Shown here: positions 37,274 through 45,737 of the stretch, one piece after another
Numbering within the stretch: the first letter of the stretch is position 1
Layout of the letters: each line of letters starts with the position of its first letter
NCBI RefSeq assembly: GCF_000526635.1
Contig: NZ_JAGL01000022.1
Coordinates: 1 to 64,000, forward strand
From: Aminobacter sp. J41
GTDB taxonomy: Bacteria > Pseudomonadota > Alphaproteobacteria > Rhizobiales > Rhizobiaceae
Direction of reading: 5' to 3'
DNA: 64,000 nucleotides
Translations under genes and position numbers: made by a program
Notes under the pieces: model-generated
Seen by the model: only the letters and a program-made list of their open reading frames with translations
The model's database searches: none
What the model was told of the DNA's origin: nothing

Positions 37274-37978
37274 CTACTCGACGCTGAGGCGATATCCTAC
37301 ACCGCGCACGGTCTGGAGCCACACCGGATTGGACGGATCACGCTCGATCTTGCGCCTGAGGCGATTGATCTGGACGTCTATGGTGCGTTCGCCGACCTCG
37401 GCATCCGAGCCGACCAACTCGTGGCGCGGGATCGTCTCGCCGGCGCGCTGGGCGAAGATTGCAAGGATTTCCTGCTCACGATCGGTGAGTTTCAGCGGCT
37501 GGCCGCCTTTCTTCAGCTCGCGCTTGGCGATCTGGAATGTGTAAGGCCCGAACACGATCTGCTCGAGCTTCGGCACCGGCTGCGGCCCGCCACGGCGCAG
37601 GATGTTGCTGATGCGCAGCAGCAGCTCGCGCGGGTCGAAGGGCTTGGAGAGATAGTCGTCGGCGCCGGCCTCAAGCCCCTCGACGCGGTTGTCGGTCTCC
37701 GACAGCGCGGTGAGCATGAGGATCGGCACGCTCTTTTCCTGGCGGAGCGCCTGCGTCAGCTCGACGCCGGTTTCACCAGGCATCATCACGTCGAGGACAA
37801 TCAGGTCGAAGTCGAGGCCGACCAGCTTGCGGCGCGCCTCGTCGGCGCTGCTCGCAATGGTCACGCGATAGCCGTTTTCGGTAAGAAACTGCTTCAGCAG
37901 GGTCCTGATGCGGGTGTCGTCGTCAACCACCAGGAGGTGAGGGGCATCGTCGCCCGGAATCTGAGTATCTTGCGTCAT
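37274..37978 (-). CDS. petR: OmpR-family response regulator (PetR-like)
   Basis: This is a 234-residue response regulator. The receiver domain has acidic pocket VVDDDTR (about 18-21), phosphorylated Asp63 in VLDVMMPG, and LSKPFDP. The winged-helix output domain ends in RTIDVQINRLRRKIERDPSNPVWLQTVRGVGYRL. The order MarR gene, response regulator, kinase matches petP-petR of Rhodobacter capsulatus, where PetR is needed for growth and lies near petABC; the symbol is given by that similarity. I start at ATG 37978; an ATG at 38011 is possible. Confidence 0.85.
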   Translation of the reverse strand: MTQDTQIPGDDAPHLLVVDDDTRIRTLLKQFLTENGYRVTIASSADEARRKLVGLDFDLIVLDVMMPGETGVELTQALRQEKSVPILMLTALSETDNRVEGLEAGADDYLSKPFDPRELLLRISNILRRGGPQPVPKLEQIVFGPYTFQIAKRELKKGGQPLKLTDREQEILAIFAQRAGETIPRHELVGSDAEVGERTIDVQINRLRRKIERDPSNPVWLQTVRGVGYRLSVE

Positions 37979-38034
37979 CGCAGGTACATCCTCGCCCTTA
38001 CTCATACTCACCGAATGCGCTTGCGCCTGATGGT

Positions 38035-38565
38035 CTACTCCTGACCCGTCCGAGATACCCTGTCTTTCGGAGCTGCCGCGATCTGGGCGCGCGAATCCGG
38101 GTTCATCATATCCAACAGAAACCGCTCGATCACCGCGCGGTCACGCGGGGACGTTTCAGCAAGTGCCCGTGCAATGCGGCGTGACTGCGGCATCGCCAGG
38201 TCCATTGCCAGCTTGCGGCCTTTTTCCGTCGGGTGCAATTCACGCTGCCTGCGATCGCGCGGTCCCGGCACCTGGACAATATAACCGCCGTCGATCAGCT
38301 GCTTGAGAACGCGCGCAAGACTCTGCTTCGTGATCTTCAAGAGTTCCAGAAGCTCCGCCACTGTGAGGCCGGGCCGGCGATTGACGAAGTGGACGATCCG
38401 GTGATGGGCGCGTCCGAAGCCATATTGCGCAAGCTGTTTGTCAGGGTCCGACGTGAAGTCGCGATAGGCGAAGAAGAGCTGCTCGATGATCGCGAAGTCG
38501 ATGTCGGCCGCCGTTTTCTCCGTCTCGGATTCGGCAAAGGCCGCCGTGGCTTGCTCGCTGGTCAT
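38035..38565 (-). CDS. petP: MarR-family regulator (PetP-like)
   Basis: This 176-residue winged-helix regulator shows HRIVHFVNRRPGLTVAELLELLKITKQSLARVLKQLIDGGYIVQVPGPRDRRQRELHPTEKG, the MarR DNA-binding core with the beta-wing DRRQRE. It is the first gene of the petP-petR-kinase run, named by analogy with Rhodobacter capsulatus. An 8-bp inverted repeat 27 bases upstream of its start is a likely autoregulatory operator, and it also covers the -35 of the divergent ilvE promoter. Confidence 0.85.
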   Translation of the reverse strand: MTSEQATAAFAESETEKTAADIDFAIIEQLFFAYRDFTSDPDKQLAQYGFGRAHHRIVHFVNRRPGLTVAELLELLKITKQSLARVLKQLIDGGYIVQVPGPRDRRQRELHPTEKGRKLAMDLAMPQSRRIARALAETSPRDRAVIERFLLDMMNPDSRAQIAAAPKDRVSRTGQE

Positions 38566-38591
38566 GTCACCTCAGTCATCTTGCCGTCCGA

Positions 38592-38614
38592 ATATGTCAG
38601 TGATGTTGACATAT
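38592..38614. promoter_or_regulatory. Inverted repeat, candidate PetP (MarR) operator
   Basis: Perfect 8-bp arms ATATGTCA (38592-38599) and TGACATAT (38607-38614) are separated by 7 bases. The site sits between the divergent petP and ilvE genes, and the right arm overlaps a TTGACA -35 element reading toward ilvE. Confidence 0.55.
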
Positions 38615-38634
38615 TTTTGTCCGGGTGGTAATTT
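38606..38634 (+). promoter_or_regulatory. Candidate sigma-70-type promoter of ilvE
   Basis: TTGACA at 38606-38611 and TAATTT at 38629-38634 are 17 bases apart. Transcription would begin near 38641 and give ilvE a leader of about 170 bases, which contains a 9-bp hairpin (38669-38689). Confidence 0.5.
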
Positions 38635-38812
38635 TTGTCAATGTTCGACGCCCGCGGCGAATGAATTTGAAAGCGGGGCACCCGCTTTCGGAACTTCCTT
38701 CAATGCGCTGCACGGTCAGGCATACTACTAGAATTTTTCAAGCTTCGGGTTAGCGAACCGCGCAGCCCGCGTCTAACAAAAACAGGCCTCAAAGGCCCCT
38801 AGGGAGAACATT

Positions 38813-39706
38813 ATGGCATCCGTTCCTTTCGACCAGCTTGACGGTCACATCTGGATGAACGGCGAGTTCGTCAAATGGGCTGACGCAAAAATCCACGTCC
38901 TGACCCACGGCCTCCACTACGCCAGCGCCGTTTTCGAAGGTGAGCGCGCCTATGGCGGCGAGATCTTCAAGCTCAACGAGCACACCGAGCGCCTTATCGA
39001 ATCCGGCCGTATCCTTGGCTTTGAGATTCCCTATACCGCAGAACAGATCAACCAGGCCTGCCGTGATCTTCTGGTGAAACAGGGCTTTACGGACGCCTAT
39101 GTTCGCCCGATCGCCTGGCGCGGTTCTGAATCGATGGGCGTTTCGGCCCAGAACAACCGCATCAATGTCGCGATCGCGATCTGGCAGTGGCCGAGCTACT
39201 TCGACCCGGCGACCAAGATGAAGGGCATCCGCCTCGACATCGCCGAGTACCGCCGCCCCGACCCACGTACGGCGCCGTCGCGGGCGAAGGCCGCCGGCCT
39301 CTACATGATCTGCACGATGTCCAAGCACGCCGCCGAGGCAAAGGGCTACGCTGATGCGGTGATGCTCGACTGGCGCGGCCAGGTCGCTGAGGCGACTGGC
39401 GCGAACATCTTCTTCGTCAAGGACGGCAAGCTGCACACGCCGACCCCGGACTGCTTCCTCGACGGCATCACCCGCCGAACCGTCATCGGACTCGCCAAGG
39501 GCCTTTGCATCGATGTCATCGAGCGGGCGATCATGCCGGAAGAGATGGCGGACTTCGAGGAGTGCTTCCTTTGCGGCACTGCAGCTGAAGTCACCCCGGT
39601 TTCCGAGGTCGGACCGTACAGCTTCACGCCGGGCGCACTGACCAAGAGGCTGATCGACGCCTATGAGGCCGAGGTCCAGCCGAAGCGTGCGCAGGCCGCG
39701 GAATAA
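38813..39706 (+). CDS. ilvE: Branched-chain amino acid aminotransferase
   Basis: This 297-residue class IV PLP transaminase interconverts Leu, Ile and Val with their 2-oxo acids. It has WMNGEFVKWADAKIHVLTHGLHYASAVFEGERAY at the N-terminus, the PLP-lysine Lys159 in PSRAKAAGLYM, and the phosphate-binding EECFLCGTAAEVTPV near the end. An AGGGAGAA site precedes the ATG. The ilvE / petP-petR divergence recurs in rhizobia. An intrinsic terminator follows. Confidence 0.96.
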   Translation: MASVPFDQLDGHIWMNGEFVKWADAKIHVLTHGLHYASAVFEGERAYGGEIFKLNEHTERLIESGRILGFEIPYTAEQINQACRDLLVKQGFTDAYVRPIAWRGSESMGVSAQNNRINVAIAIWQWPSYFDPATKMKGIRLDIAEYRRPDPRTAPSRAKAAGLYMICTMSKHAAEAKGYADAVMLDWRGQVAEATGANIFFVKDGKLHTPTPDCFLDGITRRTVIGLAKGLCIDVIERAIMPEEMADFEECFLCGTAAEVTPVSEVGPYSFTPGALTKRLIDAYEAEVQPKRAQAAE

Positions 39707-39740
39707 GTCTTTCGCCCGATTTTGGAGTCGAGAAGGTAGT

Positions 39741-39771
39741 AATCCCCGGCTTTTTGCGGGGGATTTTCTTT
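39741..39771 (+). terminator. Terminator of ilvE
   Basis: AATCCCC (39741-39747) pairs with GGGGATT (39759-39765) and is followed by TTCTTTG, 35 bases after the ilvE stop. Confidence 0.75.
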
Positions 39772-39854
39772 GTGCGCTTTGACAAGCAGGCACAAGAAGA
39801 ATTCACATCGTTGATGGGGGGCACAAGAGCCGGTCTTTCAGGGAGGGAACGAAA

Positions 39855-40139
39855 GTGGAAGCTCTTCTACCTATCATTGTGCAGGTCATTGCCGGTGTCG
39901 TCGGAGGTCAGGCCGTCGGCGCTGCGATGAAGCAGGCAGCGATGAGCCAGCTGCCGAAGCTGCTAAGCGGCGCCATCGGCGGCGTGGCTGGCGGCCAGAT
40001 CCTTGGCGCGCTGCTTGGGGGCGGTGCCGACGCAGCGACTGGTGGCGCGCTGGGCGGTCTCCTCGGTGACCTGGTCGGCGGTGCGGGCGGTGGCGCGATC
40101 CTTACGGCGATTGTCGGCGCGATCATGAAGAAGTCCTGA
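39855..40139 (+). CDS. Glycine-zipper small hydrophobic protein
   Basis: This 94-residue protein starts at GTG 39855 behind AGGGAGG. It is almost entirely hydrophobic and Gly/Ala-rich: a first segment LLPIIVQVIAGVVGGQAVGAA, then GAIGGVAGGQILGALLGGG, then GALGGLLGDLVGGAGGG and a C-terminal ILTAIVGAIMKKS. The GxxxG and GGxxGG spacing is that of glycine-zipper membrane proteins. Similar rhizobial proteins are often mislabelled. It could be an inner-membrane oligomer, a channel-like stress protein or a bacteriocin-like peptide; none can be proved here. Confidence 0.75.
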   Translation: MEALLPIIVQVIAGVVGGQAVGAAMKQAAMSQLPKLLSGAIGGVAGGQILGALLGGGADAATGGALGGLLGDLVGGAGGGAILTAIVGAIMKKS

Positions 40140-40300
40140 GGCAACCGATTGACAGAAGAGGGGCGGCCACGGCTGCCCCTTCCTGCCTACGCATGCTGCC
40201 GAAGGTTGCGCCTTTCCCGACCGTCGCGGGGTTCCCAGCAAAACGGCTTCGACTTACTGCCGAATTGCTCTAAGGACGGGGCAGAAAAGAGGAGACAGTC

Positions 40301-40939
40301 ATGGGCCAACTTCGCGCCGGGATCATCCCTGTCACGCCGTTCCAGCAGAACTGCACCATCATGTTCGACGACGAGACGAAGCGGGGAGTGGTTGTCGATC
40401 CGGGCGGCGACGTCGAGCACATCGTCGCGGCTATCCGCGAGAACGGCATCACCATCGAGGCCATCTGGATCACCCATGGCCACCTAGACCATGCCGGCGG
40501 GGCTATGGAGCTCAAGGAAGAGTTGGGCGTCGACATCATCGGCCCGCATGAGGCCGACAAGATCCTCCTCGACAACATCGAACTTTCCGCCAAGAACTAC
40601 GGCATCGGCGGCATGCGCAACTGCACGCCGGACCGCTTCCTCTCGGAAGGCGAGGTGGTCTCCTTTTCGGGCCATGAGTTCGAGGTGCTGCACTGCCCGG
40701 GCCATGCGCCGGGCCACGTCGTGTTTTACAATCGCGCCGCGAAATTCGCCCATGTCGGTGACGTGCTGTTCCAGGGGTCTGTTGGCCGAACCGACCTGCC
40801 AGGCGGCGACCACGAGGCGCTGATCCGCTCGATCAATGAGAAGCTTCTGCCGCTCGGTGACGAGATCGGCTTCATCTGCGGCCACGGTCCCGGCAGCCGC
40901 TTCGGCGATGAGCGCCGGACCAACCCGTTCCTGCGATAG
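40301..40939 (+). CDS. Metallo-beta-lactamase-fold hydrolase (glyoxalase II-like, YcbL type)
   Basis: This 212-residue single-domain MBL-fold enzyme has the binuclear metal site HGHLDH (His59, His61, Asp63, His64), then HCPGHAPGHVVFY and the late ICGHGPGSRFGDERRTNPFL. The arrangement matches type II YcbL-like glyoxalase II enzymes that hydrolyse S-lactoylglutathione or related thioesters. A GGAGAC binding site precedes the ATG. It is isolated from its neighbours. Confidence 0.9.
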   Translation: MGQLRAGIIPVTPFQQNCTIMFDDETKRGVVVDPGGDVEHIVAAIRENGITIEAIWITHGHLDHAGGAMELKEELGVDIIGPHEADKILLDNIELSAKNYGIGGMRNCTPDRFLSEGEVVSFSGHEFEVLHCPGHAPGHVVFYNRAAKFAHVGDVLFQGSVGRTDLPGGDHEALIRSINEKLLPLGDEIGFICGHGPGSRFGDERRTNPFLR

Positions 40940-40983
40940 TTGTTTGATAGGGAAGGTCGGCCGGAGGCTTGCCTGAAAATAAG

Positions 40984-41014
40984 AAACACGCGCCAGATAC
41001 AGTAGCGCGTGTTT
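40984..41014 (-). terminator. Terminator between the MBL hydrolase and the first cold-shock gene
   Basis: A perfect 10-bp stem AAACACGCGC / GCGCGTGTTT (40984-40993 and 41005-41014) has an 11-base loop. Read leftward it continues CTTATTTTC, so it best serves the cold-shock gene ending at 41050. Confidence 0.75.
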
Positions 41015-41049
41015 CAATCAATGCCCGTCCGCGGCGTGTGCTCGCAGTC

Positions 41050-41262
41050 TTAGAGGACCGTGAGGTTCACCGCCTTCGGACCCTTGCCGCGCTTGTCCGG
41101 CTCGGTCTCGAAGGTGACCTTCTGTCCGTCCTCAAGGCCCGGCAGCCCCGACGCCTGGACGGCAGAGATGTGCACGAACACATCCTTGTCGCCGCCTTCA
41201 GGCGTGATAAAGCCGAAGCCCTTGGCGTGATTGAAAAACTTTACTGTTCCACTCTGAGGCAT
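41050..41262 (-). CDS. Cold-shock domain protein (leftward copy)
   Basis: This 70-residue CspA-type protein is a single OB-fold with both RNA-binding motifs: [20 protein letters not shown] (RNP1 KGFGFI) and DVFVHISAV (RNP2 VFVHI). It binds single-stranded RNA and acts as an RNA chaperone. It is about 80% identical by eye to the divergent copy at 41878, so the pair arose by duplication. A binding site AAGGAGCATCCCT precedes the ATG. Confidence 0.95.
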   Translation of the reverse strand: MPQSGTVKFFNHAKGFGFITPEGGDKDVFVHISAVQASGLPGLEDGQKVTFETEPDKRGKGPKAVNLTVL

Positions 41263-41877
41263 AGGGATGCTCCTTATCTCCCGCTACTTAGTCCCTGCGG
41301 GCGACACCCGCGGCGTTCTGGGCATTCCTGGGGGAGAAGAAGAGGCATTCGCGCGCCGGGGTCTAGCCGAAACCCTCTCATTTCGCGGTCACTGGTGAAG
41401 CTCTGCAAATTTTGCGTGTCCTGCAATGGTGGCTGCACCAGTGTTTCCTATTCCAGTCTCCGGGCCGGCAAATGCCCGAACGGAAGAATTTGTCCTCGAT
41501 TTTGCAGTTACGGGCAAGCAAAAGATTTGCCGGAAATCATAGTATAACAAAAACAACAATATAGCTGCGGCAGCCCTGCGGAAAACTCCCAGCCGTCCAA
41601 CCCGGAATGGTGAATTGTTATGGAGAATGCCGATCCAGTGGGGGCGTGCGGGGTCAAATTTTTCTTGGTGCGGCGCAAGAATTGCGTGCCGCAAGGGCGG
41701 CTTTCCGTGCTTGCGGCGCTCCCCAAATCATGCCATGCTGATGACGTTCGGGCATTTGCTACCCGGAGACTGGACCGTTTTGGACGACCTTTCCCCGACT
41801 TCGTGAACTCTCGACACCCGCGACCCTGCACACGTCGTGCAGACGCAGCTTACCAAAGGGAACAGGAGCTTTCCCCT
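41263..41877. other. 615-base region between divergent cold-shock genes
   Basis: No credible gene was found. The middle (about 41480-41590) is AT-rich and probably holds promoters. Toward the rightward gene, 41669-41717 can form two overlapping, mutually exclusive hairpins. Both cold-shock genes may therefore have long untranslated leaders, as cspA does in E. coli. Confidence 0.6.
41669..41717 (+). promoter_or_regulatory. Alternative hairpins in the cold-shock gene leader
   Basis: Hairpin A pairs TGCGGC (41669-41674) with GCCGCA (41688-41693), with an inner GCAA/TTGC helix. Hairpin B pairs GCCGCAAG (41688-41695) with CTTGCGGC (41710-41717). They share 41688-41693, so only one can form at a time. 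Confidence 0.4.
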
Positions 41878-42090
41878 ATGGCCCAGACCGGCACCGTTAA
41901 ATTCTTCAATGCAACCAAAGGCTTCGGCTTCATCACGCCTGATGGTGGCGCGAAGGACGTTTTCGTCCACATTTCCGCTGTCGAGGCTTCGGGTCTGCGC
42001 ACCCTCGTTGATGGCCAGAAGGTCACCTTCGACACGGAGCCGGATCGTATGGGTAAGGGCCCGAAGGCCGTTAACCTGTCGGCTGCATAA
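41878..42090 (+). CDS. Cold-shock domain protein (rightward copy)
   Basis: This is a 70-residue CspA-type protein: [20 protein letters not shown] and [13 protein letters not shown] carry both RNP motifs, and the ending [12 protein letters not shown] matches its divergent paralogue. I start it at ATG 41878, preceded by ACAGGAGCTTTCCCCT; the frame continues upstream but is not cold-shock sequence. A strong GNRA-capped terminator follows. Likely expression control lies in the long upstream region. Confidence 0.95.
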   Translation: MAQTGTVKFFNATKGFGFITPDGGAKDVFVHISAVEASGLRTLVDGQKVTFDTEPDRMGKGPKAVNLSAA

Positions 42091-42111
42091 GAATCCGACC
42101 GAGTTTTGAAG

Positions 42112-42138
42112 GGCGGCGCGAGCGATCGCGCCGCCTTT
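42112..42138 (+). terminator. Terminator of the rightward cold-shock gene
   Basis: A 10-bp stem GGCGGCGCGA / TCGCGCCGCC is capped by a GCGA (GNRA) tetraloop and followed by TTTCG. Confidence 0.8.
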
Positions 42139-42157
42139 CGCATGCGTAGCGCTGCCT

Positions 42158-42179
42158 TCCTGACAACCTGCTGTCAGGA
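42158..42179. promoter_or_regulatory. Inverted repeat upstream of uvrB
   Basis: Perfect 8-bp arms TCCTGACA and TGTCAGGA are separated by ACCTGC, 72 bases before the uvrB start. A related half-site (CCTGCTGTC) occurs at about 45232 upstream of the VOC gene. It is a candidate operator. It does not match the alphaproteobacterial LexA box GTTC-N7-GTTC. Confidence 0.45.
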
Positions 42180-42250
42180 TCACGTGAATTGACCGATGGC
42201 GCGACCCGGCGCCTCTTTCCATTTCCGCTGCCGCCGCCCATATTCCCGCC

Positions 42251-45178
42251 ATGGCTAAGTCTCCCGACAAGAAGTCCGCTGCGACCCGCCCCGGCTCGCG
42301 CGAGCGCAAAGGTCCACTGACAGATTTTCTGGATGCCTCGGAGCAGATGAACCCCGAAGGGTTCGGGGAGGCGCCGCAGGCCGACCTTGAGGGAACGCCG
42401 CTGTCGGGATCTATCTCCGACTGGGCGCGGCAGATCTCCGAAGAAGCGGAGAAGAAGACCAGCAAACCGCGCAAGAAAGTGCCCGAACGGTCGAGTGCAC
42501 CCACGCGCTCGGCGCGCGGCACGTCGATGGGTGGCGCTGCTTCCCCGCGCGAACGTGCGGCTGCCGGTCTCAATCCCGTTGCCGGACTCGACATCGCGCT
42601 TGAGGATGCGGAGTCGATCTCCTCTTCCGGCGTGACCGCGACCGTTGCGGCGCTGACGAAGCTGATCGAGGGCGGTGACCCGAACCTGCGCAAGGAGGCG
42701 TGGGTGCCGCATCGCCCGGCTCGGCCGGTGAAGTCCGAGGGCGGCATTCGCCTGAAGATGGAGACGCCGTTCCAGCCGTCAGGCGACCAGCCGACGGCGA
42801 TCCGCGATCTCGTCGAAGGCGTAAACAGCAGCGAACGGACACAGGTCCTGCTCGGCGTCACCGGCTCGGGCAAGACCTTCACCATGGCGAAGGTGATCGA
42901 GGAGACGCAGCGCCCGGCGCTGATCCTTGCACCCAACAAGACGCTGGCGGCGCAGCTCTACGGCGAGTTCAAGAGCTTCTTCCCGAACAATGCCGTGGAG
43001 TACTTCGTCTCGTACTACGATTACTACCAACCGGAAGCCTACGTTCCGCGCACCGATACCTACATCGAGAAGGAATCCTCGATCAACGAGCAGATCGACC
43101 GGATGCGCCACTCGGCGACGCGATCGCTACTTGAGCGAGACGACGTCATCATCGTTGCTTCCGTGTCGTGCATTTACGGTATCGGTTCAGTCGAGACCTA
43201 TACGGCGATGACCTTTCAGATGGAGGTTGGCGACCGGCTCGACCAGCGCCAGCTGCTCGCCGACCTCGTCGCGCAGCAGTACAAGCGCCAGGACATCAAC
43301 TTCACGCGCGGTTCGTTCCGCGTGCGCGGCGATACGATCGAACTGTTCCCGGCCCACCTTGAGGACCGCGCCTGGCGCATCTCGCTCTGGGGTGACGAGA
43401 TCGAGGCGATCACCGAGTTCGATCCGCTCACCGGTCAGAAGACCGGCGACCTCAAGAGCGTCAAGATCTACGCGAACTCGCACTATGTGACCCCGCGGCC
43501 GACGCTGACGCAGGCGATCAAGTCGATCAAGGAAGAGCTGAAGCACCGGCTTGCCGAGCTCGAGCGGGCAGGGCGCCTGCTCGAGGCGCAGCGGCTTGAG
43601 CAGCGCACCCGCTTCGACCTGGAGATGCTCGAGGCGACCGGCTCGTGCGCGGGCATCGAAAATTATTCGCGCTACCTCACGGGGCGCGCGCCAGGCGATC
43701 CGCCGCCGACGCTGTTCGAATATGTGCCGGACAACGCCATCGTCTTCATCGACGAGAGCCACGTCACGGTCCCGCAGATCGGCGCAATGTATCGTGGCGA
43801 CTTCAGGCGCAAGGCGACGCTTGCCGAATATGGCTTCCGCTTGCCGTCGTGCATGGACAACCGTCCGCTCCGCTTCGAGGAGTGGGATGCAATGCGCCCC
43901 CAGACCATCTGCGTGTCCGCAACCCCGGGGAACTGGGAGATGGAGCAGGCAGGCGGCGTGTTCGCCGAGCAGGTGATCCGCCCGACTGGCCTGATCGACC
44001 CGCCGGTCGAGGTGCGTCCGGCAAAGAGCCAGGTCGACGATGTGCTCGGCGAGATCCGCGAGACGACCGCCAAGGGCTATCGCACGCTGTGCACGGTGCT
44101 CACCAAGCGCATGGCCGAAGACCTCACCGAGTACCTGCACGAGCAGGGAGTTCGCGTGCGCTACATGCACTCGGACATCGACACGCTGGAGCGCATCGAG
44201 ATCCTGCGCGACCTGCGGCTCGGCGCGTTCGACGTGCTCGTTGGCATCAACCTGCTGCGCGAGGGCCTCGATATTCCGGAGTGCGGCCTCGTCGCCATCC
44301 TTGATGCGGACAAGGAAGGTTTCCTGCGTTCGGAGACCTCGCTTATCCAGACCATCGGCCGTGCTGCGCGTAACGTCGACGGCAAGGTTGTCCTTTATGC
44401 CGACCAGATCACCGGCTCGATGGAACGCGCGATGGCGGAGACCAACCGCCGCCGCGAAAAGCAGCTCGCCTACAACGCCGAGCACGGCATTACGCCGGAG
44501 AGCGTGAAGCGGAACATCGGCGACATCCTCGACTCGGTCTACGAGCGCGACCACGTCCGCGCCGACATTTCTGCATTCACCAAGGGCGGCAAGGACAACC
44601 TGGTCGGGAACAACCTCAAGGCCCATCTCGAATATCTCGAGAAAGAGATGCGCGACGCGGCCGCCGACCTCGACTTCGAGAAGGCGGCGCGGCTGCGCGA
44701 CGAGATCAAGCGCCTGCGCGAGACAGAGCTGGCGATCTCCGACGATCCGCTGGCGCGCGAGGCCGATCTCGTCAGCCCGGTTTCCGGCCAGCAGAAGGGC
44801 CGGCACAACAAGGGCGTCGCGAAGCACCGCACTGCCGAGGAACAGGAGCGCATCCAGCAACGCCGCGAGGCGAGGGAGGCCGGCGAGGCTGCGAAGGCTG
44901 CCCGCTCGAACCTTTTCCGCAAGCCCGATCTCGACGAGATGGGTACCTCCGGCGACCACGCGGTTCCGGCGAGCCGCGGCAGCCTGTTCCGCAAGAACTC
45001 GCTCGATGAAATGACCGTCGGTCGCACGGAAAAGCCCGTGCCGGGCAAGCTGCCGGTGAAGCCCGAGGATCCAAAGCCGATCAAGCGCGAGCGTACCGGC
45101 ATTGGATCCTATGAGGACCCGGCTGACGTGCGCAAGGAAAGCCGGCGTTCACGCAAGACCGGACGTCCCGGCCGCTGA
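42251..45178 (+). CDS. uvrB: Excinuclease ABC subunit B with N- and C-terminal extensions
   Basis: This 975-residue UvrB is the damage-verifying helicase of nucleotide excision repair. Walker A GVTGSGKT is at 202-209, then [25 protein letters not shown] (beta-hairpin), FIDESHVT, and helicase motifs [14 protein letters not shown] and QTIGRAARN. The UvrC-binding UVR motif is near 791-826. E. coli UvrB is 673 residues, with Walker A near 39. About 160 extra residues at the front (Pro/Ser/Lys-rich) and about 145 at the back (basic, repeated [10 protein letters not shown] and [10 protein letters not shown] motifs) are added, as in other rhizobia. Confidence 0.96.
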   Translation: MAKSPDKKSAATRPGSRERKGPLTDFLDASEQMNPEGFGEAPQADLEGTPLSGSISDWARQISEEAEKKTSKPRKKVPERSSAPTRSARGTSMGGAASPRERAAAGLNPVAGLDIALEDAESISSSGVTATVAALTKLIEGGDPNLRKEAWVPHRPARPVKSEGGIRLKMETPFQPSGDQPTAIRDLVEGVNSSERTQVLLGVTGSGKTFTMAKVIEETQRPALILAPNKTLAAQLYGEFKSFFPNNAVEYFVSYYDYYQPEAYVPRTDTYIEKESSINEQIDRMRHSATRSLLERDDVIIVASVSCIYGIGSVETYTAMTFQMEVGDRLDQRQLLADLVAQQYKRQDINFTRGSFRVRGDTIELFPAHLEDRAWRISLWGDEIEAITEFDPLTGQKTGDLKSVKIYANSHYVTPRPTLTQAIKSIKEELKHRLAELERAGRLLEAQRLEQRTRFDLEMLEATGSCAGIENYSRYLTGRAPGDPPPTLFEYVPDNAIVFIDESHVTVPQIGAMYRGDFRRKATLAEYGFRLPSCMDNRPLRFEEWDAMRPQTICVSATPGNWEMEQAGGVFAEQVIRPTGLIDPPVEVRPAKSQVDDVLGEIRETTAKGYRTLCTVLTKRMAEDLTEYLHEQGVRVRYMHSDIDTLERIEILRDLRLGAFDVLVGINLLREGLDIPECGLVAILDADKEGFLRSETSLIQTIGRAARNVDGKVVLYADQITGSMERAMAETNRRREKQLAYNAEHGITPESVKRNIGDILDSVYERDHVRADISAFTKGGKDNLVGNNLKAHLEYLEKEMRDAAADLDFEKAARLRDEIKRLRETELAISDDPLAREADLVSPVSGQQKGRHNKGVAKHRTAEEQERIQQRREAREAGEAAKAARSNLFRKPDLDEMGTSGDHAVPASRGSLFRKNSLDEMTVGRTEKPVPGKLPVKPEDPKPIKRERTGIGSYEDPADVRKESRRSRKTGRPGR

Positions 45179-45295
45179 TCCTGGTGCGCCCCGGCGATCT
45201 CGCTGATGGGCGCATCAAATTTTTTCATTTCCTGCTGTCGGCTCGTTCCTCCATCATTCGTCCTGTGGCGCATAAAGCCAACTGGAGGAAGTTGA

Positions 45296-45715
45296 ATGTC
45301 CGACCAGCAGTTCCCGCCTATGCCGCCTGCCAAGAGCGGCCTTGTTCCCTATCTCGAAGTCGAAGGCGCCCTGAAGGCCGCTGAGTTCTACAAGAAGGCC
45401 TTCGGTGCCGAGCAGGCATTCGCCGTTCCCCCAGACGAAAACGGGAGGACGCTGCATGTCCATCTTTACGTCAACAATTCCTCGCTGATGCTTTCGGACG
45501 CTTACCCTGAGCATGGCCATCCGCATGAGCCGGCGGCGGGCTACACGCTGCAGCTGATCCTCAAACCCGACGAGATCGACAGCTGGTGGCAGCGGGCGGT
45601 CGATGCCGGATGCGAGGTGGTGGTGCCGCTGGACGTGATGTTCTGGGGCGACCGCTGGGGCAACTTGCGCGACCCCTTTGGCGTTTCGTGGGCGATGAAC
45701 GCGCCGGTCAGCTAA
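45296..45715 (+). CDS. VOC-family (PhnB/glyoxalase-like) protein
   Basis: This 139-residue protein has the paired beta-alpha-beta-beta-beta VOC fold: LVPYLEVEGALKAAEFYKKAFGAEQAF, then LMLSDAYPEHG, AVDAGCEVVVPLDVMFWGDRWGNLRDPFGVSWAMN. The last motif is typical of PhnB/YdhR-type members of unknown activity. GGAGGAAG precedes the ATG. The DUF1428 gene follows after 22 bases, and such enzymes are often clustered with DUF1428 and DUF1059 proteins. Confidence 0.9.
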   Translation: MSDQQFPPMPPAKSGLVPYLEVEGALKAAEFYKKAFGAEQAFAVPPDENGRTLHVHLYVNNSSLMLSDAYPEHGHPHEPAAGYTLQLILKPDEIDSWWQRAVDAGCEVVVPLDVMFWGDRWGNLRDPFGVSWAMNAPVS

Positions 45716-45737
45716 GCAAATTCCTGGGAGGAAACAG

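Noticed and set aside
38661-38753. 31-codon frame in the ilvE leader as an attenuator peptide
   Set aside because: It lacks a run of Leu, Ile or Val codons, and the nearby hairpin has no T tract.
41389-41694. 101-codon open frame between the cold-shock genes
   Set aside because: No binding site, no conserved-looking protein, and it crosses the AT-rich promoter region and a hairpin.
43187-44959. 590-codon open frame antisense to uvrB
   Set aside because: uvrB is unmistakable; the antisense protein has shadow composition.
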